From positions 1,454,409 through 1,518,408 of the forward strand of contig NZ_CP059599.1 in assembly GCF_022369455.1 (NCBI RefSeq): DNA of 64,000 nucleotides, in the 5' to 3' direction. The number at the start of each line of letters is the position of its first letter. Positions within the stretch are counted from its first letter, which is position 1. The position numbers were made by a program, and so were the translations under genes. Source of the DNA: Campylobacter sp. RM5004 (GTDB lineage Bacteria > Campylobacterota > Campylobacteria > Campylobacterales > Campylobacteraceae). The notes beneath the pieces are model-generated. The model worked only from the letters and a program-made list of their open reading frames with translations, made no database searches and was not told the DNA's origin. Below, piece after piece: positions 44,766 through 53,265 of this stretch.

Positions 44766-45867
44766 CTTCTAATCTTTCTAGTGCTAATTTTGCGGCACTT
44801 TGCTCTGCTTCTTTTTTACTATTTCCTATAGCTTTTGTAAATAATTCATCGTTTAAGAAAAGTCCTATTTCAAATTCTTTTTTATGATCAGGTCCTTTTG
44901 TGCTAAGGATTTTATATTCTGGTGTTTGCGCCATTATTGCTTGAGTTTTTTCTTGAAGCTTTGTTTTATAATCTTTTATAAGTTCTATATCAATCTTAGG
45001 AAAAACTTCATTTAAAATCTTTTCGCCAACTTCTCTTGCTTTTTCATAACCACTTTCTAAGTAAATTGCACCTATTATTGCTTCGTAAGCATCTGAAAGT
45101 AAGCTTGGCTTTGCTCTTCCGCCGTTATTTTCTTCTGAAGTTGATAATTGTAAAAAATCTCCTATATTTAGGTATTTTGCAATTTTTGCAAATGATTTTT
45201 CATTTACAAGTGCAGCTCTTAATTTACTTAAATCTCCTTCACTAAAATGTCCGAAATCTTTAAATAAAATATTTGCCACTATTAAATCAAGAACCGCATC
45301 ACCCAAAAACTCAAGCCTTTCATTATGAGTTTTGCCAAAACTTTTATGTGTTAGTGCTTGATTTAATAGAGCTTCGTTTTTAAATTTATAATTTAATTTA
45401 TCTTCTATCTCTTTATATTTTGAATGTTTTTTTTCTACTATTACGCCTTTTTCATACTCAAGTGCTTTTGTCCTTGCTAATTCATCACACATTTCATTAT
45501 AAGTATCGCCATTATGAGCCTTTACCCAAATTGCATTGATTTTATGTGATTTTGAAACTTCTAAATAATTTTTCCATAATTCAACATTTTTTTTACCCTT
45601 AAAGTTGGTTTTAACCCAACCGCTAAGCCACTCATTAATTCCTTTTACTACATATTGACTATCGCTATATAAATCAATTTCACAAGCTTCATTAAGACTT
45701 GAAAGTGCATTAATACAGGCACTTAGTTCCATAATATTATTTGTTGTAGAGCTTTCTCCACCACTATCTTTTGTAATTTTGCCATCATCTAATTTTATCC
45801 AAGCCCAACCACCTGCTCCTGGATTGTTTAGGCAACTTCCGTCTGTATATATAGTTATTTTTTTCAT
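44758..45867 (-). CDS. Fused RNase HI - RNase III protein
   Basis: 369 residues in one ORF. Residues 1-135 are RNase HI: TDGSCLNNPG (D9), MELSA (E47), YSDSQY (D69), CDELAR (D128). Residues 152-369 are RNase III: NERLEFLGD (E186, D190), SDAYEAIIGA (D259, E262) and a dsRNA-binding domain from about 295 (DYKTKLQEKTQ..KKEAEQSAAKLALERL). In C. jejuni rnhA and rnc are separate neighbours. The linker codons 143-151 contain no ATG, GTG or TTG, nor does the first part of the RNase III domain, so RNase III can only be made as the fusion. An A8 run (45427-45434) encodes E145-K147 at the joint. Confidence 0.92.
   Translation of the reverse strand: MKKITIYTDGSCLNNPGAGGWAWIKLDDGKITKDSGGESSTTNNIMELSACINALSSLNEACEIDLYSDSQYVVKGINEWLSGWVKTNFKGKKNVELWKNYLEVSKSHKINAIWVKAHNGDTYNEMCDELARTKALEYEKGVIVEKKHSKYKEIEDKLNYKFKNEALLNQALTHKSFGKTHNERLEFLGDAVLDLIVANILFKDFGHFSEGDLSKLRAALVNEKSFAKIAKYLNIGDFLQLSTSEENNGGRAKPSLLSDAYEAIIGAIYLESGYEKAREVGEKILNEVFPKIDIELIKDYKTKLQEKTQAIMAQTPEYKILSTKGPDHKKEFEIGLFLNDELFTKAIGNSKKEAEQSAAKLALERLEDE
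45427..45434 (-). repeat. A8 homopolymer at the RNase HI-III joint
   Basis: Eight A on the coding strand at residues 145-147. With 7 A the RNase HI frame ends at TAG after 11 codons; with 9 A the RNase III frame is closed by TAG just upstream. Only A8 yields the fusion. Confidence 0.85.
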
Positions 45868-46568
45868 ATTTTTATCCTTAAATTAGCTTGTAAGCAATCA
45901 CATCTAAAGCACTGCGAACAAAACGGAGTGTAAAATAAAGAATGCGATGAACAATATTTGCATAAATAAAATTGATTGATAGAACTAGCATCTATTATTT
46001 TATCATCTACTTTTACTTGCTTATATGAAAAATTAGGAGAGTTTTTATAATTTTTTATAAATTCTAAATCCTTTTCATAATCATTTAAAACACATAAGCA
46101 TTTATAAACTTCTATGCAATCATTTATTTCATTTAATTTAAAGTGAATATAAGCAAGACTTAACAACGCTGCTTCATCTCTAGCACGATTTTTTAAAATT
46201 TTTAATAAATCTTGCTTAGCGTCATTTAACAAACCTAGCCTTAAATCACATTGTGCTAATAGATATAATAAGTCTTTATCATTACTAAATTCATTTAATA
46301 AATTGATTAAAACTTGCTTACATTCTAAAAACATTGATGCTTTAAAAAATCCATTTGCTAAATTAAGCCTTTCATCAAAACTTAAATTGCTTAAATATTT
46401 AGGCTCAAGTGCGTTAAAATTAGCAAGATATTTTTTAATATTTTTATTAGTTTGACTTTCTTTTAAACTTGCAAAGATGATTTGAGATAGTGCAATGATT
46501 AAAACAAGGCTAATTAATACTAAAATACCAAAAATAGGATTTCTATAATAGCTAAGTATTAAATCCAC
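45864..46568 (-). CDS. Membrane-anchored TPR protein with zinc-ribbon tail (LapB-like layout)
   Basis: 234 residues. One N-terminal membrane segment (10-32), then TPR-like helices (FNALEPKYLSNLSFDERLNLANGFFKASMFLECKQVLINLL, LLYLLAQCDLRLGLLNDAKQDLLKIL, AALLSLAYIHFKLNEINDCIEVYKCL). The tail has CKYCSSHSLFYTPFCSQCFRCDC, a rubredoxin/zinc-ribbon-like cluster. The order anchor-TPR-metal ribbon equals that of LapB/YciM, the regulator of LPS synthesis, but with fewer TPRs. Same place as Cj1637c. Its stop overlaps the fused RNase start by 4 bases. Confidence 0.72.
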   Translation of the reverse strand: MDLILSYYRNPIFGILVLISLVLIIALSQIIFASLKESQTNKNIKKYLANFNALEPKYLSNLSFDERLNLANGFFKASMFLECKQVLINLLNEFSNDKDLLYLLAQCDLRLGLLNDAKQDLLKILKNRARDEAALLSLAYIHFKLNEINDCIEVYKCLCVLNDYEKDLEFIKNYKNSPNFSYKQVKVDDKIIDASSINQFYLCKYCSSHSLFYTPFCSQCFRCDCLQANLRIKI

Positions 46569-46614
46569 AAATATCCTTTAAAAAAAATTAATTAATTATA
46601 CATATAATACTTTT

Positions 46615-48339
46615 ATGATTACAAACGAGAGCATTCAAAGATTAAAAGAAAGTGTTAATATTGTTGATTTAATTTCAAATTATATTCCAGTGCATAAAAA
46701 TGGTGCGAATTATATGTGCGTTTGCCCTTTTCATGCTGATAAAAACCCTAGTATGGCTATTCGTGAAAACGAAGGTTTTTTTCATTGCTTTGGATGTGGG
46801 GCTAATGGCGATGCTATAAGTTTTTTACAAAAATATAATAATTTAGATTTTATAGACGCTGTAAAAGAATTAGCAAATATGTATAACTTCGTTTTAGAAG
46901 ATGATAAAAAAACAAAGGTCTATCAAAAAAACGATGCTTTAGTGGTATTAAATGATTATTATATAAGCGAATTAAATATTCGTGGGAATTTGATTTCGTA
47001 TCTTGAAAAAAGAAAAATCACAAGAGATTTAAGAATTAAATTTAATCTTGGCTACGCACCTAGTGCAAACGATACTTTAAGAGTATTGCAAAAAGCAAAT
47101 ATTCCTTTAGAAAATGCTCTAAACGAAGGAGTTCTTAAAAAAAACGAAAATGGAGTTTATGCTTCTTTTATAGAAAGAATTACCTTTCCTATTTATGATA
47201 ATACAGGCTTTTTAGTAGGTTTTGGAGGACGCACACTAAATCCGCAAAATCCTGCGAAATATGTAAATTCCCCTGCTTCGGCTCTTTTTGATAAAAGCAC
47301 TATTTTTTATGCTTATCACTTAGCAAAAAACGATATTAATAAGCACAAAAGAATGATAATTTGTGAAGGCTATATGGATACAATTAGCCTACATAAAGCA
47401 GGTTTAACCTATGCAGTAGCAGTGTTAGGAACTGCACTTACTAAACAGCATTTAAGACTAATTAAAAAAGATTGCTTTGTATCGCTTTGTTTTGATAAAG
47501 ATGGTGCAGGATTAAATGCTGCATTTAAAGCAGGTGTATTGCTTAGTGCAAACGGCTATAACGCCGAAGTAATAAGGCTAAAAACATACAAAGACCCAGG
47601 CGAATATATTGAAAACAACGAAGAATTAAAGCTAAAATCAGAATTAAACAACGCAATAAATATCATTACATTTTGTATTGAATATATATTCAAAAAAGAA
47701 TTAGAGCTTGAATATTTAGACAAATTAAGCATAAGTAAAATTGAGCCATTTTTGATAAAACAAGCTTATTTAAAAGTCTTAGAATATACAAATACAATTG
47801 ATAGTTTTTTAGCAAATACTCATCTTAAGATATTTTGCGAAAATTATGGGCTTGACTTTAATCTATTAAATGGAATAAAAGCAAAAGTTATAGAAAAAAA
47901 ACCACAAATTAAAAAAACAAGCAATATTCAAGAAGATAGAATAATTTATTTTCTAGCTATTTCTAAGGCAAATTTTAATGTTTTGATTTTAAGAGAATAT
48001 TTTCAAAATCCACTAATTGATGATGTTTTAGATATGAACTATGCAAGTGCAGGACTAATTGAGTTTTTAAACAATTTTAGCAACGCACAAAAAATTGATA
48101 ATATTTTAGTTTTTTTTAATAATTTAGCTAATTATTACGCAAGTTTTAATATTCTAAACGCTTCTTTATTTAAAAACTATGCAGCAGAGATTATAAAAAA
48201 CTTAAAATTAATTCACAGCAAAGAAGGTTTAAAAAAGGCTTATCATTGTTTAGTTGAATTAATCTTAGTTCATAACAAAGCCTTAGATGAAGAAGAAAAA
48301 GAAAAATTAAAAGACTATATAAGAAAATTAGGAGAATAA
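46615..48339 (+). CDS. dnaG: DNA primase DnaG
   Basis: 574 residues. CHC2 zinc ribbon CVCPFHADKNPSMAIRENEGFFHCFGCG at 38-64; TOPRIM core with IICEGYMDTISLHKAG and LCFDKDGAGL; DnaB-binding helical C-terminus. Synthesises RNA primers. The ribosome site is weak (no clear AGGA before the ATG). Divergent from the TPR gene by 46 bases. Confidence 0.96.
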   Translation: MITNESIQRLKESVNIVDLISNYIPVHKNGANYMCVCPFHADKNPSMAIRENEGFFHCFGCGANGDAISFLQKYNNLDFIDAVKELANMYNFVLEDDKKTKVYQKNDALVVLNDYYISELNIRGNLISYLEKRKITRDLRIKFNLGYAPSANDTLRVLQKANIPLENALNEGVLKKNENGVYASFIERITFPIYDNTGFLVGFGGRTLNPQNPAKYVNSPASALFDKSTIFYAYHLAKNDINKHKRMIICEGYMDTISLHKAGLTYAVAVLGTALTKQHLRLIKKDCFVSLCFDKDGAGLNAAFKAGVLLSANGYNAEVIRLKTYKDPGEYIENNEELKLKSELNNAINIITFCIEYIFKKELELEYLDKLSISKIEPFLIKQAYLKVLEYTNTIDSFLANTHLKIFCENYGLDFNLLNGIKAKVIEKKPQIKKTSNIQEDRIIYFLAISKANFNVLILREYFQNPLIDDVLDMNYASAGLIEFLNNFSNAQKIDNILVFFNNLANYYASFNILNASLFKNYAAEIIKNLKLIHSKEGLKKAYHCLVELILVHNKALDEEEKEKLKDYIRKLGE

Positions 48340-49311
48340 ATGAAAGCATTAGCTTTATTTAGCGGTGGTCTTGATAGTATGTTAGCAATCACTACCATTG
48401 CAAAACAAGGAATAGAAGTTGAAGCCATTCATATTGATACGGGATTTGGTGGAAGCAATTTTGAATTATTAAAACGCCGTGCAAATATGGCAGGAGCTAG
48501 CTTTAGAGTAGTTGATATTAGTAGTGCGTATTTGCAAGATGTTTTATTAAATCCAAAATATGGCTATGGAAAAGCTATAAATCCTTGTATTGATTGTCAT
48601 GGTTATATGTTTAAGACTGCACTTTCTATGTGTGAAGATTTAGGAGCTTCTTTTGTAATTAGTGGAGAGGTTTTAGGTCAGCGTCCTATGAGCCAAAGAG
48701 CACAAGCATTAAATAGCGTTGCAAAACTTAGCGAAGATAAGGATAATAAGATTTTACGCCCTTTAAGTGCTAAATTACTTGCACCAACTTTACCTGAGAT
48801 TAATGGCTGGGTTGATAGAGAAAAACTGCTTGATTTTAGTGGCAGGGGAAGAACTAGACAAATGGAACTTGCAAATATTTATGGATACAGCGATTATGAA
48901 AGCCCAGCTGGTGGATGCTTATTAACCTTGCAAGCTTACAAAAACAAAATACAAGATTATTTAAAATACGATACTTTAGATAGCCAAAATGCAAAATTAT
49001 TAAGATACGGAAGACATTTAAGACTGCCAAATAATGCTAAGATGATAATTTCAAGAGATGAAGCAGAAGGCATAAAAATCTTAGAATTATTAGCAAATGA
49101 AAAAATAAAAATGAGCGAGATTAAAACAGGCTTAATCGGTGCGATTTCTTTACTAGATAATAATGCTAGTTTAGATGATATTAATCTTGCTTGCTCACTT
49201 GCACTTGCTTATGCTAAAAGTCCAGATGATAAAGAATGCGAGTTTAAAGGGCAAAAATATTTTGCAAAAGCACTCAGTAAAAACGACGCTAAAAAATACT
49301 TTATAGTTTAA
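48340..49311 (+). CDS. PP-loop ATP pyrophosphatase, tRNA-thiolation-like
   Basis: 323 residues. PP-loop LFSGGLDSML at 6-15. Conserved cysteines: NPCIDCHGYMF (about 89-92) and AGGCLLT (about 190), arranged as in MnmA/ThiI-type sulfurtransferases, followed by a C-terminal part of about 110 residues ending ALSKNDAKKYFIV. In other epsilonproteobacteria this gene also follows dnaG and is labelled with MnmA- or argininosuccinate-synthase-like names. Thiolation of a tRNA or similar substrate is inferred. Starts right after the dnaG stop. Confidence 0.75.
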   Translation: MKALALFSGGLDSMLAITTIAKQGIEVEAIHIDTGFGGSNFELLKRRANMAGASFRVVDISSAYLQDVLLNPKYGYGKAINPCIDCHGYMFKTALSMCEDLGASFVISGEVLGQRPMSQRAQALNSVAKLSEDKDNKILRPLSAKLLAPTLPEINGWVDREKLLDFSGRGRTRQMELANIYGYSDYESPAGGCLLTLQAYKNKIQDYLKYDTLDSQNAKLLRYGRHLRLPNNAKMIISRDEAEGIKILELLANEKIKMSEIKTGLIGAISLLDNNASLDDINLACSLALAYAKSPDDKECEFKGQKYFAKALSKNDAKKYFIV

Positions 49312-49314
49312 TGA

Positions 49315-49346
49315 AATTCCTGTTTCAAATTCTTAAAATAGGAATT
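49315..49346. repeat. Dispersed repeat, one mismatch, with partial partner arm
   Basis: AATTCCTGTTTCAAATTC (49315-49332) begins 3 bases after a stop; AAAATAGGAATT follows at 49335-49346 as a shorter partner. Confidence 0.75.
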
Positions 49347-49359
49347 AAAACTTTCTTAC

Positions 49360-49392
49360 TAAGCCATATTTAACATTAAGTAATATGGCTTA
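49360..49392. terminator. Hairpin between convergent genes
   Basis: TAAGCCATATT-N11-AATATGGCTTA, 11-bp stem 11 bases outside the mdaB stop. Confidence 0.65.
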
Positions 49393-49403
49393 ATAATTTT
49401 AAT

Positions 49404-49994
49404 TTAATACTTCTTTACAATTTCCTTTAAAATATGTTCTTTATATTCTTTTAGATATTTTTCGCCTTGATTTTCTTTATGCACGTCATAGCAAGCAAAG
49501 GTTTTAAGTGCCTTCATACCCAAAAACTCATGAGTTTTCATAATGCTTATACCAACTCCATCAATACCAACACCACCAAAAAACTGATTTTTATCAGTAA
49601 ATGCTTCCTCAGGTGCATTCCAAGTCCAAGAAATCATAAATTTTTTATCTTGACAAAGCCCACCTGAGCCGTATTTTTTACTTGCATCGTTTCTACTTCT
49701 GCCATCATTTTCCCATAATTTTCCAGCGCCTTCTTTAAAAACTTTTGCAAAATATTCCCATACTATCCAAGGTGCATTCATCCAAAATCCTTGCACTTGA
49801 AAGATAATAATATCTGCTCTTAATATTTTTTCTACTTCAGTTTTTGGCTCATACCCTTCATCAATAATGGTTTGCTCTACTTTAAAACCATTTTCATTCA
49901 AAGTATTAAATGCAACTTGACAAAGACTTGCACTTAATTTTGCTTCTGAAAACCCAAAGGCTTTAGCACCATTAATCAGTAAAACATTTTTCAT
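49404..49994 (-). CDS. mdaB: NAD(P)H quinone oxidoreductase, MdaB family
   Basis: 196 residues, flavodoxin-like fold. LINGAKAFGFSEAKLSASL is the FMN-binding loop, FQVQGFWMNAPWIVWEYFAKVF and SWTWNAPEEAF are MdaB-specific. Two-electron quinone reductase protecting against oxidative stress. Divergent from an HxlR regulator gene, the same pairing as Cj1545c with rrpA (Cj1546) in C. jejuni. Confidence 0.9.
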   Translation of the reverse strand: MKNVLLINGAKAFGFSEAKLSASLCQVAFNTLNENGFKVEQTIIDEGYEPKTEVEKILRADIIIFQVQGFWMNAPWIVWEYFAKVFKEGAGKLWENDGRSRNDASKKYGSGGLCQDKKFMISWTWNAPEEAFTDKNQFFGGVGIDGVGISIMKTHEFLGMKALKTFACYDVHKENQGEKYLKEYKEHILKEIVKKY

Positions 49995-50005
49995 AAAATC
50001 TCCTT

Positions 50006-50038
50006 GTGTAAAAAATGAAAAAACATTATAATTTACAC
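50006..50038. promoter_or_regulatory. Inverted repeat in the mdaB/HxlR intergenic region
   Basis: GTGTAAA-N19-TTTACAC; a second, weaker pair TTAGT/ACTAA follows nearby. Candidate operator for the HxlR regulator, which commonly represses its divergent neighbour. Confidence 0.45.
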
Positions 50039-50093
50039 CTAATTTTTAGTCAATACGAATAATTTTGTTAGATACTAACCAAAAGGAGAGTGT

Positions 50094-50426
50094 ATGGAAA
50101 AATGTCATCAAGATGAAAAATATATCGGTAAATGTGGGTTTTATTATACTTTAAGTCTAATTTCAAGTAAGTATAAAATGAGCATATTATACCTTTTGTC
50201 AAAACATAAAATTATAAGATACAACGAGCTTAAAAGAATGATAGATGGAGTTTCTTTTAAGAGTTTAACAAAAGCTTTAAAAGAGCTTGAAAATGATGAT
50301 TTGATAATTCGCACCGAATACCCACAAATCCCACCAAAGGTTGAATATAGTTTGAGTAAAAGGGGAGAAAGCTTGATTCCTATACTTGATTTAATGTGTA
50401 AATGGGGTGTTGATAATAGACAATAA
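50094..50426 (+). CDS. HxlR-family transcriptional regulator (RrpA-like)
   Basis: 110 residues, winged helix. NELKRMIDGVSFKSLTKALKELENDDLIIRTEYPQIPPKVEYSLSKRGESLIPIL is the HxlR DNA-binding core. C4 and C14 near the N-terminus (MEKCHQDEKYIGKCG) resemble redox-sensing cysteines of the family. Expected to control the divergent mdaB in response to reactive oxygen or aldehyde; position and type match RrpA of C. jejuni. AAAAGGAG site. Confidence 0.88.
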   Translation: MEKCHQDEKYIGKCGFYYTLSLISSKYKMSILYLLSKHKIIRYNELKRMIDGVSFKSLTKALKELENDDLIIRTEYPQIPPKVEYSLSKRGESLIPILDLMCKWGVDNRQ

Positions 50427-50429
50427 TTT

Positions 50430-50447
50430 AATTCCTATTTCAAATTC
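50430..50447 (-). repeat. Dispersed repeat, exact copy
   Basis: AATTCCTATTTCAAATTC, 3 bases after the HxlR stop and overlapping the end of the convergent gene. Confidence 0.85.
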
Positions 50448-50980
50448 TTATAATTTTTTATTAGATATATAAGAGTTGCAATGAAGCTAATAATAAAAAA
50501 TGCTAATATCAAGCTTTGTTTAAATAAAAATATATTTATTAAAGCAATAAATATAAGTCTTATGATTAATTCTTTTTTGCCTAAATTAATATTAAGATTT
50601 GTTTCATTATTACACAAGCTCAAAAACAATATCAAGAATAAAAAAGTAAAAAATATGTATATATTATAATCTGTAAAATAGCTTGAAGCAAACAAAATAA
50701 AAGGAAAAAATATAATTAAAATAAATACAAATTTTTTATACTTTTTCGCCCTATAAATAAGAGTAAAAATAAGTGTAAAAACTAATATTTCTGCTAAACA
50801 TCGGTAGAATTCAGTAAATTTTATATAAATACTATAATCAATTAATAATAAACCATGTATAAAAAGCGATACTAAAGAAATAACACCCCAAAACTTAAAA
50901 AAGTCATTTTTGCTTAAATTAGCATTGAAGTTTAATAAGAACACATTTAAAAAAGTTTTTAAGAAGATATTTTTAAACAT
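50435..50980 (-). CDS. Hypothetical membrane protein
   Basis: 181 residues, unrecognised. Five hydrophobic segments (for example VISLVSLFIHGLLLIDYSIYI, ILVFTLIFTLIYRAKKYK, VFILIIFFPFILFASSYF, IYIFFTFLFLILFLSLC, LIFIALINIFLFKQSLILAFFIISFIATLIYL). The N-terminus FKNIFLKTFLNVFLLNFNANLSKNDFFKFWG resembles the lead-in of DUF805-like membrane proteins, but the match is loose. Weak ribosome site. Its stop lies within a repeat copy. Confidence 0.55.
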   Translation of the reverse strand: MFKNIFLKTFLNVFLLNFNANLSKNDFFKFWGVISLVSLFIHGLLLIDYSIYIKFTEFYRCLAEILVFTLIFTLIYRAKKYKKFVFILIIFFPFILFASSYFTDYNIYIFFTFLFLILFLSLCNNETNLNINLGKKELIIRLIFIALINIFLFKQSLILAFFIISFIATLIYLIKNYKNLK

Positions 50981-50992
50981 TTAAAACCTAAC

Positions 50993-51017
50993 TCCTACTT
51001 CTAAACTAGAAGTAGGA
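50993..51017 (-). terminator. Hairpin after the sigma28-type gene
   Basis: TCCTACTTCTA-AAC-TAGAAGTAGGA, an 11-bp perfect stem 9 bases outside the stop. A T5 run precedes the stem in the transcript, none follows, so terminator action is likely but not certain. Confidence 0.6.
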
Positions 51018-51025
51018 AAAATAAA

Positions 51026-51622
51026 TTATGCTTTAATATCTACTAGATTTCCGCCTAATTCAGCAATTTTGTCATCTATTGCTTTTACAGCTCTTTCTAT
51101 TGTAGCATTTGCAATATCATCATAACCTTTGCTAAATCCACCTAGCATTTTATCAGCTTGTTTAAACCCACGCATGATACCTTCACGACCAGCTTTTAGT
51201 TTTTCTATATCATCTCCAGCACCAGCTAGAACAAAACCAGCTATTCTATCGCCTGTTTGCTTACTTCCCCAGTAGCCATCTTCGCTAATTAATTCTTTTG
51301 CTTTTGCAGGTGTTAAGTCTTGTAAATTTTCAAAACCACTTCCTAATTTGCCTAAAGTCCCTAAGAAAGTGCTAAGCTGCATTTCGTTTTTTGAAAAACT
51401 TGCGATATTTCCTTGAACGCTGAATTGAGTAGAACTTAATTGCATGCTTTGTGCTATATAAGCATTAGTAATATCCTTACCACTAACACTACTTAAGTCC
51501 CTATCTCCTAAGTCAATTCCTATATTTTTTAAATTGTCTTTTATTGCATTTCTTGCATCATCTTGAGTTTTTACGCTTTTTGGCATTGTAAAGCCGCTTG
51601 AGCCAACTGAACTAATACTCAT
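51026..51622 (-). CDS. Unknown sigma28-controlled protein, flagellar co-expressed candidate
   Basis: 198 residues, no signal peptide or membrane segment. Ser/Gly-rich start MSISSVGSSGFTMPKS, then helical parts (DDARNAIKDNLKNIGIDLGD, ITNAYIAQSMQLSSTQFSVQGNIASFSKNEMQLSTFLGTLG) and a C-terminal helix ERAVKAIDDKIAELGGNLVDI. I do not recognise a family with certainty. A strong FliA promoter lies directly upstream and flgE-flgD precede it, so it belongs to the late flagellar regulon. In C. jejuni such genes include secreted Fed/Cia effectors, so export through the flagellum is possible. Confidence 0.75.
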   Translation of the reverse strand: MSISSVGSSGFTMPKSVKTQDDARNAIKDNLKNIGIDLGDRDLSSVSGKDITNAYIAQSMQLSSTQFSVQGNIASFSKNEMQLSTFLGTLGKLGSGFENLQDLTPAKAKELISEDGYWGSKQTGDRIAGFVLAGAGDDIEKLKAGREGIMRGFKQADKMLGGFSKGYDDIANATIERAVKAIDDKIAELGGNLVDIKA

Positions 51623-51649
51623 AATTTCTCCTTTGTTAAATTTAAATTA

Positions 51650-51677
51650 ATATCGGATTAATTTATAAAAACTTTAA
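51650..51677 (-). promoter_or_regulatory. Sigma28 (FliA) promoter
   Basis: TTAAAGTTTTT-N11-CGATAT on the minus strand; the -10 ends 28 bases before the ATG at 51622. Nearly the same layout as the flgM promoter. Confidence 0.88.
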
Positions 51678-51717
51678 TATTTTAACAATTATTATTAATT
51701 ATGAGCATTAAATTTAA

Positions 51718-53265
51718 TTATTTCTTCATCTCAATTGCACGCTTTAGCATTTGATCAGCTGTCGTAATGCTTTTAGCATTTGCTTCATAGGCTTTTTGAA
51801 ATACAATAACTTGAGTAAGCTCTGTGCCTAAATCAACGTTACTTTGCTCTAAATAATTTGATTTAATCTTATATGAATTAATTACATCATTATTTGCGTC
51901 TTTAAAAAATATTGCATTTCCACTATCAGGAGTGGTGCTAAATTCATTTTCGCCATTTTTATGAAGACCTTGCTCATTTATAAAATTAAATATTGCAAAC
52001 TTAGCAACAGCTTGAGATTTGCCATTTGTAAAATTAGCTAATATATTTCCCCTATCATCAATATTGTAATCTCTTAAAATACCTGCAGGATAGCCATCAG
52101 CCGATACATAACGCTCTATTTTTGCATTATCAATGCAGGTTAATCCATCATAACCGCCTTTATTATCCCCACCTGCTGTTCCTAGATTTAGATTAATTCC
52201 ACCTATATTTGTTAGCTCATTGATTTTTAAAGAGCCATCAGGATTAAAAATAATATTTCCACTTACTTCTTCTAAAACATTTCCTTTAGCATCTTTTAAC
52301 ACAGCAGTAGCCTTAAAATCTAAATCTTTTATCGCTTGAATTTGCAAATCAATCTTTCTTATATTTCCATTTGCATCATAAGTTGCTATGTCAAATTTAT
52401 TAATAGCTCCTACCTTTACACTCTTTACTTGTTTTGCACTAAAGCTTTTTACATTTCCACTAATTTGCTTTTCTAATTCCCCAAACTCATTTGCATAAGC
52501 TTCAATAGTTTCGCTTCCGCTACCTCTATCAACTTCTAAAAATATTCTTGCATTTGGTTCTAAATTACTTGCTTTAAAAGTGCTTTTATTATCTTCTGCA
52601 AAAAGCTCAATATTTTTAATTTCTGTATATTCATCTACTTCTTTAAATTCATTGCTAAGATTTGCCTTAACATCTACATTTGTAGTTGCAATTGCATTCA
52701 TAAAAAGTGTTTTTGGCAATTTTATAGGGCTTTGTGCATTTGGCTCATTTAGTTTAATATTTAAATCATTATTTGATATTGTATAACCAGCGTTTGAGCT
52801 AATATTTCCATACATTTGTTTAATATTATCATTCATGGTACTTGCATTAAAACCTGCATTCATAGTGCCAAGCACAAATCTTCCAAAACTATCAACCAAA
52901 TTATAATCAGCATCAATGTTAAAAGCACCATTTCTAGTGTAATAAGTATTGCCGTCATAATCTTTTATGCCATAAAAGCCTTTTCCTTCAATAGCAACAT
53001 CAAAGGTATTTTGACTTGCTACTAAAAATCCTTGCTTTTGAGAAAAAGTTGAGCTTAGACCACTTGCAGCAAGTCCTACTTGATTTGCTCCAAAATTATT
53101 AAGCCCACCAACATCAACTCCTGTTTGATAAAAAATATCTTTAAACTCAGGAATAGCAGCCTTGTAGCCTACTGTGTTAATATTAGCAATATTATTTGCT
53201 AATAAATCCATTCCGAAGCTATGGGTTTTTACCCCACTAACTCCGTTATAAAGTGAACGCATCAT
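51718..53265 (-). CDS. flgE: Flagellar hook protein FlgE
   Basis: 515 residues. N-terminal rod/hook motif MRSLYNGVSGVKTHSFGMDLLANNIANINTVGYKAA; IEGKGFYGIKDYDGNTYYTRNGAFNID in D1; long variable middle; C-terminus QSNVDLGTELTQVIVFQKAYEANAKSITTADQMLKRAIEMKK. Length fits Campylobacter FlgE and exceeds enteric FlgE because of extra surface domains. Start overlaps the flgD stop (ATGA); read from the flgD sigma54 promoter. Confidence 0.95.
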   Translation of the reverse strand: MMRSLYNGVSGVKTHSFGMDLLANNIANINTVGYKAAIPEFKDIFYQTGVDVGGLNNFGANQVGLAASGLSSTFSQKQGFLVASQNTFDVAIEGKGFYGIKDYDGNTYYTRNGAFNIDADYNLVDSFGRFVLGTMNAGFNASTMNDNIKQMYGNISSNAGYTISNNDLNIKLNEPNAQSPIKLPKTLFMNAIATTNVDVKANLSNEFKEVDEYTEIKNIELFAEDNKSTFKASNLEPNARIFLEVDRGSGSETIEAYANEFGELEKQISGNVKSFSAKQVKSVKVGAINKFDIATYDANGNIRKIDLQIQAIKDLDFKATAVLKDAKGNVLEEVSGNIIFNPDGSLKINELTNIGGINLNLGTAGGDNKGGYDGLTCIDNAKIERYVSADGYPAGILRDYNIDDRGNILANFTNGKSQAVAKFAIFNFINEQGLHKNGENEFSTTPDSGNAIFFKDANNDVINSYKIKSNYLEQSNVDLGTELTQVIVFQKAYEANAKSITTADQMLKRAIEMKK

